A program made the translations under genes and the position numbers. The notes below the pieces were generated by a model. It was not told the DNA's origin and ran no database searches. It saw nothing but the letters and a program-made list of their open reading frames with translations. From Flaviaestuariibacter flavus (GTDB lineage Bacteria > Bacteroidota > Bacteroidia > Chitinophagales > Chitinophagaceae): a DNA stretch of 64,000 nt. How positions within the stretch are numbered: the first letter of the stretch is position 1; every line of letters starts with the position of its first letter. Positions 33,950-44,464 of this stretch are shown piece after piece. The DNA lies in contig NZ_SJZI01000001.1 of assembly GCF_004337505.1 (NCBI RefSeq), positions 1 to 64,000 of the forward strand, written 5' to 3'.

Positions 33950-36499
33950 ATGCGAAACTATATTCTCTCATTTTTCTGCAGCGCGCTTGCCCTGTCCGCA
34001 TCGGCGCAAAAGAGCACCGATACGCCGCTAAAGCTTTGGTACGAGCGTCCCGCCGCGGCCTGGGAAGAGGCCCTTCCGCTGGGTAATGCACGCACCGGCG
34101 CCATGGTATTCGGCGGCATCGGCACGGAGCGCTTCCAGCTTAACGACAATACGCTTTGGTCGGGCGCTCCCGATCCCGGTAATGTGCCCGAAGGTCCGCA
34201 GATACTGGAGCAGGTGCGCAGGCAACTCTTTGCGTCCAACTGGGACAGCGCCACGCGGCTCTGGAAAAGAATGCACGGGCCCTACTCGGCGCGCTACCTG
34301 CCCCTGGCCGACCTGTGGCTGAAGCAGGCAGGAGATTCTGCCGCCACAAACTATTACCGCGACCTCGATCTTGAAACCGCTGTTGCCACCGTGCGCTACG
34401 AAGCCGGCGGCGTGCGTTATCAGCGCGAGTCTTTCATCAGCTATCCCGACAAAGCACTCGTGGTGCGCCTCAGCGCCAGCAGCAAGGGCGCCCTGAACTT
34501 CCGCACCGACCTTACCAGCAAGCTTCACTACCGCGTATCGGCCCCGGCAGGCAATTACCTCGTGCTGCGCGGCAAGGCTCCGAAATATGTAGCCAACCGC
34601 GATTACGAGCCCATACAGGTTGGTTACGATGACTGGAAAGGGGAGGGTATGAATTTCGAGGTGCACGTACGCCTGGTTGCACGCGGCGGCTCGGTTCAGG
34701 CTGCCGACAGCGGGCTTGTGGTAAGCGGTGCCGATGAAGTAACCCTGTATCTTACTGAAGCCACGAGCTTCAACGGCTTCAACCGCTCGCCCGGTCTCGA
34801 CGGAAAAGATCCTGCACCTATTGCCCGGGCCGCGATGACCGCCCTGCTTTCCCGTAGTTATACGGATCTGCGGCAGCGGCACCAGCAGGACTACCAGCGC
34901 CTATTTGGTCGCGTGAACCTCGACCTTGGGTCGGACGCCGAAGCCCTGAAGCGGCCGACCGACGTGCGCCTCCGCAACTTCGCGAGGAACCCCGACGCAC
35001 AGCTGGTGGCCCTGTACTACCAGTATGGCCGTTACCTTATGATCGCTTCCTCCCGGCCGGGGGGACGCCCCACCAACCTGCAGGGCATCTGGAACGACCA
35101 GGTGCAGCCACCCTGGGGCAGTAATTATACTACCAACATCAACACCGAAATGAACTACTGGCTGGCGGAGAACACGAATCTCTCCGAGTGCCACCGGCCG
35201 CTGTTCGATTTCCTCAAAGAACTCGCCGTGAACGGCGCTGTGACCGCGCGCACCAACTACGGCATCAATCAGGGATGGGTGGCGCACCACAACACCGACC
35301 TCTGGGCCAAAACCTCGCCGCCCGGTGGCAAAGGTTGGGATGACCCCAAAGGAATGCCCCGCTGGTCGGCCTGGCCCATGGCCGGCGGCTGGCTCAGTAC
35401 ACACCTTTGGGAGCACTACCGCTTCACCGGCGATACCCGCTTCCTGCGCGATACGGCTTACCCGTTGATGAAGGGCGCCGCGCAATTCCTGCTGAAATGG
35501 CTGGTTAAAGATCCCACTACCGGCTACCTCGTCACCGCGCCGGCAACCTCGCCCGAAAACACGATCAAGATCAACGGCAAGGAATACCAGCTCAGTATCG
35601 CATCCACGATGGACATGTCGATCATCCGCGAGCTCTTTACCGCAACCGTCAGGGCGACTGATGTGCTGCAAGTAGATGCCGCTTTCCGGAAGGAACTGCA
35701 GGCCGCACTGGCGAAGCTCTATCCCTTTCATATCGGCAAGCACGGGCAGCTGCAGGAGTGGTTCAAAGACTGGGATGATCCGGCCGACAAGCACCGCCAC
35801 CTCTCGCACCTGTTCGGGCTTTACCCGGGCAACCAGATCTCGGTAGACCGCACGCCCGAACTGGCTGCGGCTGCCAAGCGCTCACTGCAGCACCGCGGCG
35901 ATGTAAGCACCGGCTGGTCGATGGCCTGGAAGATCAACTGGTGGGCGCGGCTGCGCGATGCAGAGCATGCCTACTCCATTCTCAGCTCCGCCTTCACCTT
36001 CATCGACCCGAAGGCTAAACGGGAGGTGATGGGTGGCGGCGGCACCTATCCCAACCTCTTTGACGCGCATCCGCCCTTCCAGATTGATGGCAACTTCGGC
36101 GCCACCGCCGGCATCACCGAGATGCTGCTGCAAAGCCACGATGGCGAGCTGGCGCTGCTTCCTGCACTTCCGAAAGCATGGCAACGCGGAGCCGTCTCCG
36201 GCATCAAGGCACGCGGCAACTTTACCGTGAATATGATTTGGGCCGCAGGGAAGCTTACCGAAGCCCGAATCTTCTCCGCCATCGGCGGGCCCTGCCGCAT
36301 CAGCGCTCCGGTGCCCATCCGCGTACGGGAGGCAGCAACCTTGAAGGGAGCGGCCGCCAATGTCCTCCAGCTTCCGGTGCCCAAGCCGCCTTACGGCAAA
36401 GACCCGGCTGCTTCGCTGGAGCCACTTTCGGCTCCGACCCGCTATTCCGTGACGATACAAACTGAAAAAGGAAAGACCTATACGATCGTACCCCAATAA
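33950..36499 (+). CDS. Glycoside hydrolase family 95 alpha-L-fucosidase
   Basis: An 849-residue secreted enzyme with canonical GH95 features: [35 protein letters not shown] at the start, [32 protein letters not shown] (catalytic Asn pair), the [30 protein letters not shown] block with the catalytic Glu, [18 protein letters not shown] and [22 protein letters not shown]95 enzymes are inverting 1,2-alpha-L-fucosidases, some also acting on L-galactose. Together with two GH29 domains it makes fucose a certain component of the target. Confidence 0.95.
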   Translation: MRNYILSFFCSALALSASAQKSTDTPLKLWYERPAAAWEEALPLGNARTGAMVFGGIGTERFQLNDNTLWSGAPDPGNVPEGPQILEQVRRQLFASNWDSATRLWKRMHGPYSARYLPLADLWLKQAGDSAATNYYRDLDLETAVATVRYEAGGVRYQRESFISYPDKALVVRLSASSKGALNFRTDLTSKLHYRVSAPAGNYLVLRGKAPKYVANRDYEPIQVGYDDWKGEGMNFEVHVRLVARGGSVQAADSGLVVSGADEVTLYLTEATSFNGFNRSPGLDGKDPAPIARAAMTALLSRSYTDLRQRHQQDYQRLFGRVNLDLGSDAEALKRPTDVRLRNFARNPDAQLVALYYQYGRYLMIASSRPGGRPTNLQGIWNDQVQPPWGSNYTTNINTEMNYWLAENTNLSECHRPLFDFLKELAVNGAVTARTNYGINQGWVAHHNTDLWAKTSPPGGKGWDDPKGMPRWSAWPMAGGWLSTHLWEHYRFTGDTRFLRDTAYPLMKGAAQFLLKWLVKDPTTGYLVTAPATSPENTIKINGKEYQLSIASTMDMSIIRELFTATVRATDVLQVDAAFRKELQAALAKLYPFHIGKHGQLQEWFKDWDDPADKHRHLSHLFGLYPGNQISVDRTPELAAAAKRSLQHRGDVSTGWSMAWKINWWARLRDAEHAYSILSSAFTFIDPKAKREVMGGGGTYPNLFDAHPPFQIDGNFGATAGITEMLLQSHDGELALLPALPKAWQRGAVSGIKARGNFTVNMIWAAGKLTEARIFSAIGGPCRISAPVPIRVREAATLKGAAANVLQLPVPKPPYGKDPAASLEPLSAPTRYSVTIQTEKGKTYTIVPQ

Positions 36500-36517
36500 C
36501 CATTGAACGTGATTCTC

Positions 36518-38668
36518 ATGAAGAAAATAACCTCATTGCTTCTCCTGTTAGTTGGTCTTTTTGCTTCCCGCGCTGCACTCGCCCAGGGCATTACCTGGAC
36601 CGAAGTGGCGCCTGGCGTCTGGAAGGGCGTGGCCGGACGTCCCGAAGCCTATGACCTCATCAAGGCCTCCGGCGCACAGCCTGCGCGCGAGGCCCTTGCG
36701 CGGCTTCCGAAAGGTGCCTTCCCGCTGCAGCAATCCGAGATTGCCGGTAAGGTAGCCGATGGCAAGACCTACCTGCGCTTTCCGCTGCAGCGCGACGAGC
36801 AGCTCTATGGCTTCGGCCTCAACTTCCAGACGGTGCACCAGCGCGGAAAGATCCTGCAGCTGCACATGGACCACTATGGTGGCAAGGATAACGGCCGCAC
36901 CCATGCCCCGACGCCTTTCTATGTGTCTTCGGCCGGGTATGGTGTATTTGTAAACACGGCACGCTACCTCAACGTATATGCCGGCAGCGGCGTGCGCAAA
37001 GACAGCAAGAACCCGCCGGTGGAGAAGGACCGCAACACGGATAAGTCGTGGAGCTCGCGGCCTTATTCCGACGCCGTTGAAATGCTGGTTCCCGCGGGTG
37101 GCGTGGAAGTATACGTTTTCGCTGGTCCTACACCGTTAGACGCCGTTCGCCGCTTCAACCTGTTCAACGGCGGCGGCCCGCTGCCGCCGCGCTGGGGCCT
37201 TGGCTTCACGCAGCGTGTGCGCTCGCTCTACACGGCCGATGAAGTGGCAAAAGAAGTGGCCCTCTTTGAAGAGAAGGGCTTCCCGCTCGACTTCGTGGGC
37301 CTCGAGCCCGGCTGGCAAAGCCGCGCCTATCCCGGCACCTTTGAATGGGACAAAACCCGTTATCCCAACCCAGGCAGCTTTGTAGACGCTATGCGCAAAA
37401 AGGGCGTTCGTCTCAACCTCTGGATCAACCCCTACGTTTCGAAGGCCGCTTCGTTTTATCCCGCCATCAAGCCCTACACGGGCTCGCATACGGTATGGAC
37501 GGGCGAAGTGCCCGACTTCAACATGCCGCAGGCACGCAGTGCCTTCTTTGGGCAATTGCAAAAAGACCAGGTGGACATTGGCGTGAGCGGCTATAAGATC
37601 GATGAGGTGGATGGATATGACCATTACCTGTGGCCTGATGTGGCTACGTTCCCCTCGGGTACCAGCGCCGAGCAGATGCGCCAGACCTTCGGTATGCTGG
37701 CCATGCGCTACAGCGTAGATATGTTCCGCAAAAAGAACCAGCGTACCTACGGGCTCGTACGTGCCAACAACGGTGGCGGCGTATCGCTGCCTTACGTGAT
37801 CTACAATGATTATTACAACCACCAGGATTTCATTACGGCCCTGATCAACAGCGGCACCGCGGGCGTTCTGTGGACACCCGAAGTGCGGGCCTCCAAGACA
37901 GGAGAGGAGTGGCTGCGCCGCTTCCAGACCGTGGTCTTTTCGCCCATGGCCATGATCAATGCCTGGTCGAGCGGTACGAAGCCCTGGTCGTATCCGGAAG
38001 TGGCTGACCAGGTGAAGGAGCTCGCGCTGTTGCGCATGCGGATGATGCCGTATTGGTACAGCGAGTTTGCCAAATACCATTTCGAGGGCACGCCGCCCTT
38101 CCGCGGTATGGCGCTGGAAGCCGGCTTCAAGCAGGAAGTGAAGAAGGAAGCAGGCTCCGCCAACCTCGAAGAAAACCCCTATGCGGAAGCTACTTCGCGC
38201 GAGATCAAAGACCAGTATATGGCGGGCGAATACCTGCTGGTGGCGCCGCTCTTTACCGGCGACACGGTACGTAAGGTGGTGCTGCCACGTGGGAAATGGT
38301 ACGACTTCTATACGGGTGAATTCGCCGGCGACGGCACCGTACTTACCGTGCGCCCCGGCCGTGATAAAATACCGGTATACGTGAAGGACGGTGGTATCAT
38401 CCCGATGATGACGCCCCGCCTGCATGCGCCCGGCGCTGGCGAAAAGGTCGACCTGGAAATCCGGCACTACGGAACGGCGCCTTCTGCCTATAAGCTTTAT
38501 GACGACGACGGCGAAACATTCAACTACGAAAAGGGTGCCTACAGCTGGCGCGAGATCCGCGTGGAGCGGAGTTCCGATGGAAGCCTTAAGGGCAGCATCT
38601 CGGCGCCGGTGACCGGGAAGCCCAATACGGTTGGTAACGTGCGCTTCACTTTTATGACTAAGCCCTGA
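36518..38668 (+). CDS. Glycoside hydrolase family 31
   Basis: A 716-residue secreted enzyme with the GH31 layout: a beta-sandwich start (LYGFGLNFQTVHQRGK), a TIM barrel from PLPPRWGLGF with LDFVGLEPGWQSRAYPGTFEWD, the nucleophile region SGYKIDEVDGYD, GLVRANNGGG, and the C-terminal DDDGETFNYEKGAYSWREI region. Most members are alpha-glucosidases or alpha-xylosidases; others act on galactose or sulfoquinovose, and this sequence is not diagnostic. The start at 36518 is the ATG at the signal peptide. Its stop overlaps the next start (TGATG). Confidence 0.92.
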   Translation: MKKITSLLLLLVGLFASRAALAQGITWTEVAPGVWKGVAGRPEAYDLIKASGAQPAREALARLPKGAFPLQQSEIAGKVADGKTYLRFPLQRDEQLYGFGLNFQTVHQRGKILQLHMDHYGGKDNGRTHAPTPFYVSSAGYGVFVNTARYLNVYAGSGVRKDSKNPPVEKDRNTDKSWSSRPYSDAVEMLVPAGGVEVYVFAGPTPLDAVRRFNLFNGGGPLPPRWGLGFTQRVRSLYTADEVAKEVALFEEKGFPLDFVGLEPGWQSRAYPGTFEWDKTRYPNPGSFVDAMRKKGVRLNLWINPYVSKAASFYPAIKPYTGSHTVWTGEVPDFNMPQARSAFFGQLQKDQVDIGVSGYKIDEVDGYDHYLWPDVATFPSGTSAEQMRQTFGMLAMRYSVDMFRKKNQRTYGLVRANNGGGVSLPYVIYNDYYNHQDFITALINSGTAGVLWTPEVRASKTGEEWLRRFQTVVFSPMAMINAWSSGTKPWSYPEVADQVKELALLRMRMMPYWYSEFAKYHFEGTPPFRGMALEAGFKQEVKKEAGSANLEENPYAEATSREIKDQYMAGEYLLVAPLFTGDTVRKVVLPRGKWYDFYTGEFAGDGTVLTVRPGRDKIPVYVKDGGIIPMMTPRLHAPGAGEKVDLEIRHYGTAPSAYKLYDDDGETFNYEKGAYSWREIRVERSSDGSLKGSISAPVTGKPNTVGNVRFTFMTKP

Positions 38669-39846
38669 TGCGTACTTTTTTTCTGATAGCGGTCCTTTCC
38701 TTCTTTTCCTGCGCGCCACAGCGTGCCGGGAGAAGCACTCCGTCATCGATCGGGGAGCAAGCGGCCGCGACGCTGCGCAGCACGACCCTCACCGAAGCGG
38801 CCTGGGCGCTGGCGCAGGAACCGGAAACCGTAACGGCGCACAGCTCGCCGCGCAGTGCAGGAGGTCGTCATGATTTCTTTTCGGAAGGTGATTACTGGTG
38901 GCCCAATCCGGCGAGCCCGGATAGTCCCTACATCCAGAAGGATGGTCTTACCAACCCCGACAACTTCGTGGCGCACCGACAGGCCGTCATGCGCCTCAGC
39001 CGCATCGTGGGCGCGCTGGCACAGGCTTACCTGCTAACGGGCGATGAACGCTATGTGCAGCACGCGCTGAAGCATTGCCGTGCCTGGTTTGTGGATACGG
39101 CCACCCGCATGAACCCGAGCCTGCTCTATGCACAAGCCATCAAAGGGCGCTTCACCGGGCGCGGCATCGGCATCATCGATACGATCCATTTTATGGAAGT
39201 GGTGCAGGGCCTGCTGCGTATGGAGCACGCCAAAGGCGCGGCCCCCCGTGATTTCGTGGCTATCCGTAACTGGTTCGGTGAATACCTCACCTGGCTCACC
39301 ACGCATAAATACGGGAAGGACGAGATGAATGCGGAGAACAACCACGGCACCTGCTGGGTGATGCAGGTAGCGGCGTTCGCCCGGTTTACCGGCAACGAAA
39401 AGTTGCTCGACTTTTGCCGCACCCGCTACAAGCAGGTGCTGCTGCCCGGGCAGATGGCCGCCGATGGCAGCTTCCCGCGCGAGCTGCGTCGTACAAAGCC
39501 TTACGGGTATTCACTGTTTAATCTTGACGCGATGGCCGCCATTTGCCAGGTGCTTTCGACAAAAGAAGATAACCTCTGGAATTATACGACTACGGACGGC
39601 CGCTCGATCCGGAAAGGCATTGCGTTCCTGTTTCCCTACATCGACGATAAGGGCCGGTGGCCCTATCAGAAAGACGTGATGTACTGGGAGCAGTGGCCGG
39701 TGGCACAACCGGCGCTCGTCTTTGGGGCGGCGGCTTACAACGAACAACATTGGTTCAGCACCTGGCAGCGCCTCGACCACGCGCCGCAGGTGGAAGAAGT
39801 ATTGCGGAACCTGCCGGTACGGCACCCGCTGATCTGGATGGAATAA
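38668..39846 (+). CDS. Alginate-lyase-fold polysaccharide lyase (PL38/PL5 type)
   Basis: A 392-residue protein, probably a lipoprotein (LSFFSCAP). It matches the alginate_lyase (alpha/alpha)n barrel family: DYWWPNPASPDSPYIQKDGLTNPDNF, VGALAQAYLLTGDERY, RFTGRGIGIIDTIHF, MNAENNHGTCWVMQV (the NNH catalytic segment) and ELRRTKPYGYSLFNLDAM. Family PL38, which it resembles most, has reported alginate- or glucuronan-cleaving members. In this context cleavage next to glucuronic acid is more likely than alginate degradation. Translationally coupled to GH31. Confidence 0.85.
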   Translation: MRTFFLIAVLSFFSCAPQRAGRSTPSSIGEQAAATLRSTTLTEAAWALAQEPETVTAHSSPRSAGGRHDFFSEGDYWWPNPASPDSPYIQKDGLTNPDNFVAHRQAVMRLSRIVGALAQAYLLTGDERYVQHALKHCRAWFVDTATRMNPSLLYAQAIKGRFTGRGIGIIDTIHFMEVVQGLLRMEHAKGAAPRDFVAIRNWFGEYLTWLTTHKYGKDEMNAENNHGTCWVMQVAAFARFTGNEKLLDFCRTRYKQVLLPGQMAADGSFPRELRRTKPYGYSLFNLDAMAAICQVLSTKEDNLWNYTTTDGRSIRKGIAFLFPYIDDKGRWPYQKDVMYWEQWPVAQPALVFGAAAYNEQHWFSTWQRLDHAPQVEEVLRNLPVRHPLIWME

Positions 39847-39876
39847 AACGAACACTCTAATAGAAAAGCTTTGGCA

Positions 39877-42800
39877 ATGATGAAGAGATTTATATGGGCG
39901 ATGGCCGCCCTGCTTTGCGGCAGCCTGACCGTTGGCGCGCAGACAACACCAGTAGGTGACGAGGACAAGGAAATGTTCAACCGCGGCCGTGCCCGCGACC
40001 AGCAGGCGCTCGATGAGGCGCAGCAGACCTGGTGGCCTGTGTCGATGAAGACGCATGATAAACGCATCCAGTGGTGGCGCGAAGCACGCTTCGGTATGTT
40101 CATGCACTGGGGCATCTACTCATTGCCCGGCGGCGAGTGGAAAGGGCAGCGTGTAAGCGGCTATGCCGAGCACCTGATGCGCAAGGAAAAGATCTCGCGC
40201 GCCGATTACCTGGAGCTGGCAAGCCACTTCAACCCGGTGCGCTTCAATGCCGACGAGTGGATCCGCCAGGCAAAGGGCGCCGGCATGCGCTATTTCATCA
40301 TTACCGCCAAGCACCACGATGGATTCGCCATGTTCGACTCGAAAGTCTCCGATTTCGATATCGTGGACCGCACGCCTTTCAAGCGCGACCCGATGGCCGA
40401 ACTGGCTGCGGCGGCACGCAAGCAAGGGATCCGCTTCGGCTTTTATTACTCGCACGCCTTCGACTGGGAGCATCCCGATGCGCCGGGCAACGACTGGGAA
40501 TACAATAATCCCGGTGGTGATAAGAACCTGCATGGCGGCCGCGATTGGTACGACCTGCATCCCGATATGCTCGAAAAGGCGCGGCACTATGTGGATGAAA
40601 AGGTTATCCCGCAGCTGCGCGAGCTGCTGACGAAATACCATCCCGACATCCTCTGGTTCGACACGCCGCAAAAGCTGCCGCTGTCGGAAAACATCCGGAT
40701 CCTCAAAGCCATCCGCGCCATCGACCCGAACGTGGTGGTGAACGGACGCCTGGTACGTACCGCGGGCGCCAACCTCGGCGACTACCGCAACACCGCCGAC
40801 CGTCCCGCCGAGTTCTTTCCCGTAGAAGGCGACTGGGAAGCGATTCCCACTACCAACGAATCGTATGGCTACCACAAGTTCGACAGCAGCCATAAGCCTG
40901 TTGGCCACTTTGTGCAGCTGCTGGCCAGCGCTGCCTCCCGCGGCGGCAACCTGCTGATGAACATCGGCCCGAAAGGGGACGGCGCCATCGATGACAAGGA
41001 CCAGCGCATCCTGGCCGGCATCGGCTCCTGGCTGAAGCGGAACGGGGAAAGCATTTACGGAACCGAAAAAAGCAGCATTGCCCCGCAAAGCTGGGGCGTG
41101 TCTACAACACGCGGGTCGCGCATTTACCTGCACGTTTTCCAATGGCCACGCAATGGACAGCTCGAAGTCGGTGGCCTGCGTACGGCTCCCACGCGCGTGT
41201 CGCTGCTGGCCGACCCGAAGAAAAGCTTCACGGCACGCGGCACGAACAACGGTCTGGTCATTTCACTGCCTGCACTGCCCATCGACAGTATAAATACAGT
41301 ACTCGTGCTCGATTTCAAGGGCAAGCCCGCTGCTGATACGGTTCGGTACCTTTCCCCGAATGTGGCGCGCACGCGGCTCCTGGCTTTTGATGCCGGGCAG
41401 CAGGGCAAAGGATTTTCCTTCGGCGACGGCAAAACCGACCGCTATTACGTAGAGGGCTGGAAAAGCAAGGACCAGTGGCTCAGCTGGACTTTCCGCACAC
41501 CCACAGCCGCTAACTACCACCTGCGCATCCGCTACCTTGCTCCCGCAGAAACCAGCGGCGGCACCTATGCCCTTACCGGCGGAGACTTTTATACGCAGCA
41601 AGCGGTGAGTACGTCCAAAGGTGTGGTCACGCAGGACCTGGGCTACCTGTGGCTGAAGAACGGCCTCAACCGCATTGAGCTGAAGCCGGTACAAATCGGT
41701 GGCAGCGAGCTGATGAAACCCCTCGAGCTGCAACTCGAGCCGGTAGCGGAAGCCTTCAGCCTGCCGAAAGTCTTTGCCGATGCGGAAGCACAGACGCGCG
41801 TAATGCTCGGCGAGATTCCGAGGGCCCAGGCAGCACGCTCTTCACTCACAACAGGCGGCACGCCGGGAAGCGCGGGTGTCGACCTCGTGTCGCCGCGCAC
41901 CCTCGACAGCGGGCGCCTCCGCCTCGTTACGGCGCGCGACTGGACCAGCGGCTTTTTTCCCGGCGTGCTGTGGCAACTATATGCCTACACGCAAAAGCCG
42001 GAATGGAAAGCTGTCGCAGCACGCTTTACAGCTCCCATCGAAAAAGAAAAGACCAACGCCACCACACACGACATGGGCTTCAAGGTCTATTGCAGCTTCG
42101 GTACCGGGTACGCGCTCACGGGCGATGCGCATTACAAAGAAGTGATCCTGCAGTCGGCACGCACGCTCAGCACCCGGTTCAACAAGACCGCCGGCGTGAT
42201 CCGCTCCTGGGACCACAGCAAGCAGAAGTGGGACTTCCCGGTGATTATCGACAATATGATGAACCTCGAACTGCTTTTTGCCGCCACCCGTCTTTCCGGC
42301 GACTCCTCTTTTTACCGCATCGCGGTGAGCCATGCCGACAATACGATGAAGAATCACTTCCGCCCCGACTACAGCTCTTACCATGTAGTGGACTACGATT
42401 CCACGGCATTCGGGCGCATCAACAAAAAGACAACACACCAGGGCTACGCCGATGCTTCTGCCTGGGCGCGCGGACAGGGCTGGGGGCTATATGGCTACAC
42501 CATGTGCTTCCGCGAAACCCGCAACCCGCGCTACCTGCAGCAGGCTGAAAAGATCGCGGCATATATCCTGTCGCATCCCAATATGCCTGAAGACGGAGTG
42601 CCCTACTGGGACTTCAATGCACCGGCTATTCCGGCCGAGCCGCGCGATGCTTCGGCGGCAGCCGTGATCGCCTCGGGACTATACGAGTTGAGCACCTACA
42701 GCAAAGACGGTAAAAAGTATCGCGCCGCCGCGGACAGGATCGTAGAAAACCTGACGCGCAGCTACCGCGCCCCGGTGGGCACCGCGCGCGGTTTCCTGCT

Positions 42801-42927
42801 GCTGCACAGCACCGGGTCCAAACCCTCGAACAGCGAGGTGGATGTGCCCCTCAACTACGCAGACTATTATTATCTCGAAGCACTCCTGCGGCGGAAGAAA
42901 CTGCAGGAGGGCAAAAAACTTTTCTGA
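39877..42927 (+). CDS. GH29 alpha-L-fucosidase - GH88 unsaturated glucuronyl hydrolase fusion
   Basis: A 1016-residue secreted protein with two catalytic modules. Residues about 45-440 are GH29: RFGMFMHWGIYS, FIITAKHHDGFAMFDS, and the nucleophile Asp262 in DILWFDTPQ. Residues about 490-640 form a beta-sandwich, possibly carbohydrate-binding (DQWLSWTFRTPTAANYHLRIRYLAPAET). Residues about 650-1010 are GH88: WTSGFFPGVLW, Asp732 in THDMGF, Asp792 in IIDNMMNLELLF, GYADASAWARGQGWGLYG and PRDASAAAVIASGLYEL. The two Asp residues are 60 apart, close to the Asp88/Asp149 pair of the Bacillus UGL enzyme. It likely removes fucose and an adjoining unsaturated uronic acid from one oligosaccharide. Two adjacent ATG codons are possible starts. 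Confidence 0.93.
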   Translation: MMKRFIWAMAALLCGSLTVGAQTTPVGDEDKEMFNRGRARDQQALDEAQQTWWPVSMKTHDKRIQWWREARFGMFMHWGIYSLPGGEWKGQRVSGYAEHLMRKEKISRADYLELASHFNPVRFNADEWIRQAKGAGMRYFIITAKHHDGFAMFDSKVSDFDIVDRTPFKRDPMAELAAAARKQGIRFGFYYSHAFDWEHPDAPGNDWEYNNPGGDKNLHGGRDWYDLHPDMLEKARHYVDEKVIPQLRELLTKYHPDILWFDTPQKLPLSENIRILKAIRAIDPNVVVNGRLVRTAGANLGDYRNTADRPAEFFPVEGDWEAIPTTNESYGYHKFDSSHKPVGHFVQLLASAASRGGNLLMNIGPKGDGAIDDKDQRILAGIGSWLKRNGESIYGTEKSSIAPQSWGVSTTRGSRIYLHVFQWPRNGQLEVGGLRTAPTRVSLLADPKKSFTARGTNNGLVISLPALPIDSINTVLVLDFKGKPAADTVRYLSPNVARTRLLAFDAGQQGKGFSFGDGKTDRYYVEGWKSKDQWLSWTFRTPTAANYHLRIRYLAPAETSGGTYALTGGDFYTQQAVSTSKGVVTQDLGYLWLKNGLNRIELKPVQIGGSELMKPLELQLEPVAEAFSLPKVFADAEAQTRVMLGEIPRAQAARSSLTTGGTPGSAGVDLVSPRTLDSGRLRLVTARDWTSGFFPGVLWQLYAYTQKPEWKAVAARFTAPIEKEKTNATTHDMGFKVYCSFGTGYALTGDAHYKEVILQSARTLSTRFNKTAGVIRSWDHSKQKWDFPVIIDNMMNLELLFAATRLSGDSSFYRIAVSHADNTMKNHFRPDYSSYHVVDYDSTAFGRINKKTTHQGYADASAWARGQGWGLYGYTMCFRETRNPRYLQQAEKIAAYILSHPNMPEDGVPYWDFNAPAIPAEPRDASAAAVIASGLYELSTYSKDGKKYRAAADRIVENLTRSYRAPVGTARGFLLLHSTGSKPSNSEVDVPLNYADYYYLEALLRRKKLQEGKKLF

Positions 42928-42955
42928 TTCATCAGCCACCACAATCCGAAAAACA

Positions 42956-44320
42956 ATGAAGAAACTATTAACGCTTCTCCTCCTCGCCGGCATGCAACCT
43001 TGTTTTGCCCGCACGATCACCGTGGCCTCCCTGGCCGAATTACAATCTGCCATCGATCACGCGGCACCCGGCGATGTAGTGTTACTCAAGCCCGGCGTCT
43101 ATGATGCGAATGCCGATATCGTGGTACATGCCGCCGGCACCGAAAAGGGACGCATTAACATTGCCGCTGCCAAGGCCGGTGCGGCGGAGATTACCGGCAA
43201 GTGCGGATTCCGTCTTGACAGCGCCGCGCGCTATATCGTAATCAGCGGCTTCCGGTTCACGCATGCCGCCTCCAAAGCGCGTTCGGACGCGGGCAGCCGC
43301 TTCTGCCGCTGGACACAGAATATTTTCGAAACACCCGGGGACGGTGAAAACCTCACCATCGCCGGCAACGACACGGAAGTTGACCACAATACCTTCCGCA
43401 ACAAGCACGCCATGGGGCGCTTCCTGGCGATCCGTGGCGCCGGCAAGCAGATCGCCGAACGCCTCTGGATCCACCACAATTATTTCAAAGGACAAGCGGA
43501 CCAGGGCGGTAAGAATGGTGCGGAGACCTTGCAGTTCGGACTCAGCGGGTTCAGCCTGTCGCTGAGCAAAAGCATCGTGGAGCATAATCTTTTCGAAGAG
43601 TGCGCCGGTGAGAACGAGCTCATTTCGATCAAAGCTTCCGGCATCGTGCTGCGCTACAATACCATCCGTAACTGCCCGGCACAGTTCACCCTGCGCCATG
43701 GCAACTTCAACGAGGTATATGGCAACTACTTCACCCATACGCCCGGCCTCCGCATCTTCGGCGACGATCACCTGGTACACAGCAATTATTTCGACAGCTG
43801 CTCCATGGGAATCAATATCGGCAATGGCGGCGCCGAGGTGGCCGATGGTGCGCCTCTTACTTCACACGATCGCCCCGACCGCGTGCTGATCGCCTTCAAT
43901 ACGCTGGTGCACAATAAAGCCAACATCGTGCAGACGGCGCGTAAGGACGGCCTTGGATCAACCTATATCGCGGTGGTGAACAACCTGATTGTGGGCGGCC
44001 CGGTCGCCGCCTCGATCGTTGGGCCTGCAGACCACCATACCTGGGAGGGCAACCTGATTTTTGAAACGGCGCCGGGCTCCATGCCGGAAGGATCCTTCCG
44101 CGTTGCCGATCCGAAGCTCGAACAGGACAAGAACGGTACCTGGCACCTGCGCAAGGGGAGTCCCGCCATTGATGCAGCCGAAGCCAATAAGCGCGTGGCC
44201 ACCGATATGGATGGCCAGGGACGCGAGGGACGCTATGACGTCGGCGCGGATGAAGTGGCCAAAGGGGAGAAGCCGGCCCATATGCTGCAGCCATCCGAAG
44301 TAGGCGCATCTTTCCAATAA
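42956..44320 (+). CDS. Polysaccharide lyase family 6 (chondroitinase B/alginate lyase-like)
   Basis: A 454-residue secreted right-handed beta-helix protein matching PL6: signal peptide, then ITVASLAELQSAIDHAAPGDVVLLKPGVYDANADIVVHAAGTEKGRI, DHNTFRNKHAMGRFLAIRG, LWIHHNYFKGQADQGGKNGAETLQFG, HNLFEECAGENELISIKASGIVLRYNT and LRHGNFNEVYGNYF. Family members cleave alginate or dermatan sulfate by beta-elimination. Products would carry the unsaturated uronic acid handled by GH88. The start at 42956 was chosen at the signal peptide. Confidence 0.93.
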   Translation: MKKLLTLLLLAGMQPCFARTITVASLAELQSAIDHAAPGDVVLLKPGVYDANADIVVHAAGTEKGRINIAAAKAGAAEITGKCGFRLDSAARYIVISGFRFTHAASKARSDAGSRFCRWTQNIFETPGDGENLTIAGNDTEVDHNTFRNKHAMGRFLAIRGAGKQIAERLWIHHNYFKGQADQGGKNGAETLQFGLSGFSLSLSKSIVEHNLFEECAGENELISIKASGIVLRYNTIRNCPAQFTLRHGNFNEVYGNYFTHTPGLRIFGDDHLVHSNYFDSCSMGINIGNGGAEVADGAPLTSHDRPDRVLIAFNTLVHNKANIVQTARKDGLGSTYIAVVNNLIVGGPVAASIVGPADHHTWEGNLIFETAPGSMPEGSFRVADPKLEQDKNGTWHLRKGSPAIDAAEANKRVATDMDGQGREGRYDVGADEVAKGEKPAHMLQPSEVGASFQ

Positions 44321-44355
44321 AAGCCGTTTTTCCTGCCGTCATCGCGTCTCGGCGT

Positions 44356-44417
44356 TAAAATCATTGAATAAACGGCCAATCTGCTGCGGCTGCATCGCAG
44401 TAAAAAGTAGTTAGTTG
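44356..44417 (+). promoter_or_regulatory. PUL box plus -7-like element upstream of the GH29 gene
   Basis: The 25-base box at 44356-44380 (TAAAAT, TTGAAT, GCCAAT at the same positions as the other copies) is followed by TTAGTTG ending at 44417, with the G 37 bases after the box end. It marks an internal promoter within the enzyme run, after a 144-base gap. Confidence 0.65.
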
Positions 44418-44464
44418 CAACCTGGCAGCCGGGCTTCCTCGGTCCGGGTAAAATGCAATGCTGT

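Noticed and set aside
39000..44320. An alginate-degradation locus based on the PL38-type and PL6 lyases
   Set aside because: No PL17/PL15 exo-lyase or KDG-forming reductase is present, and four fucosidase-type domains plus galactosidases would be unexplained.
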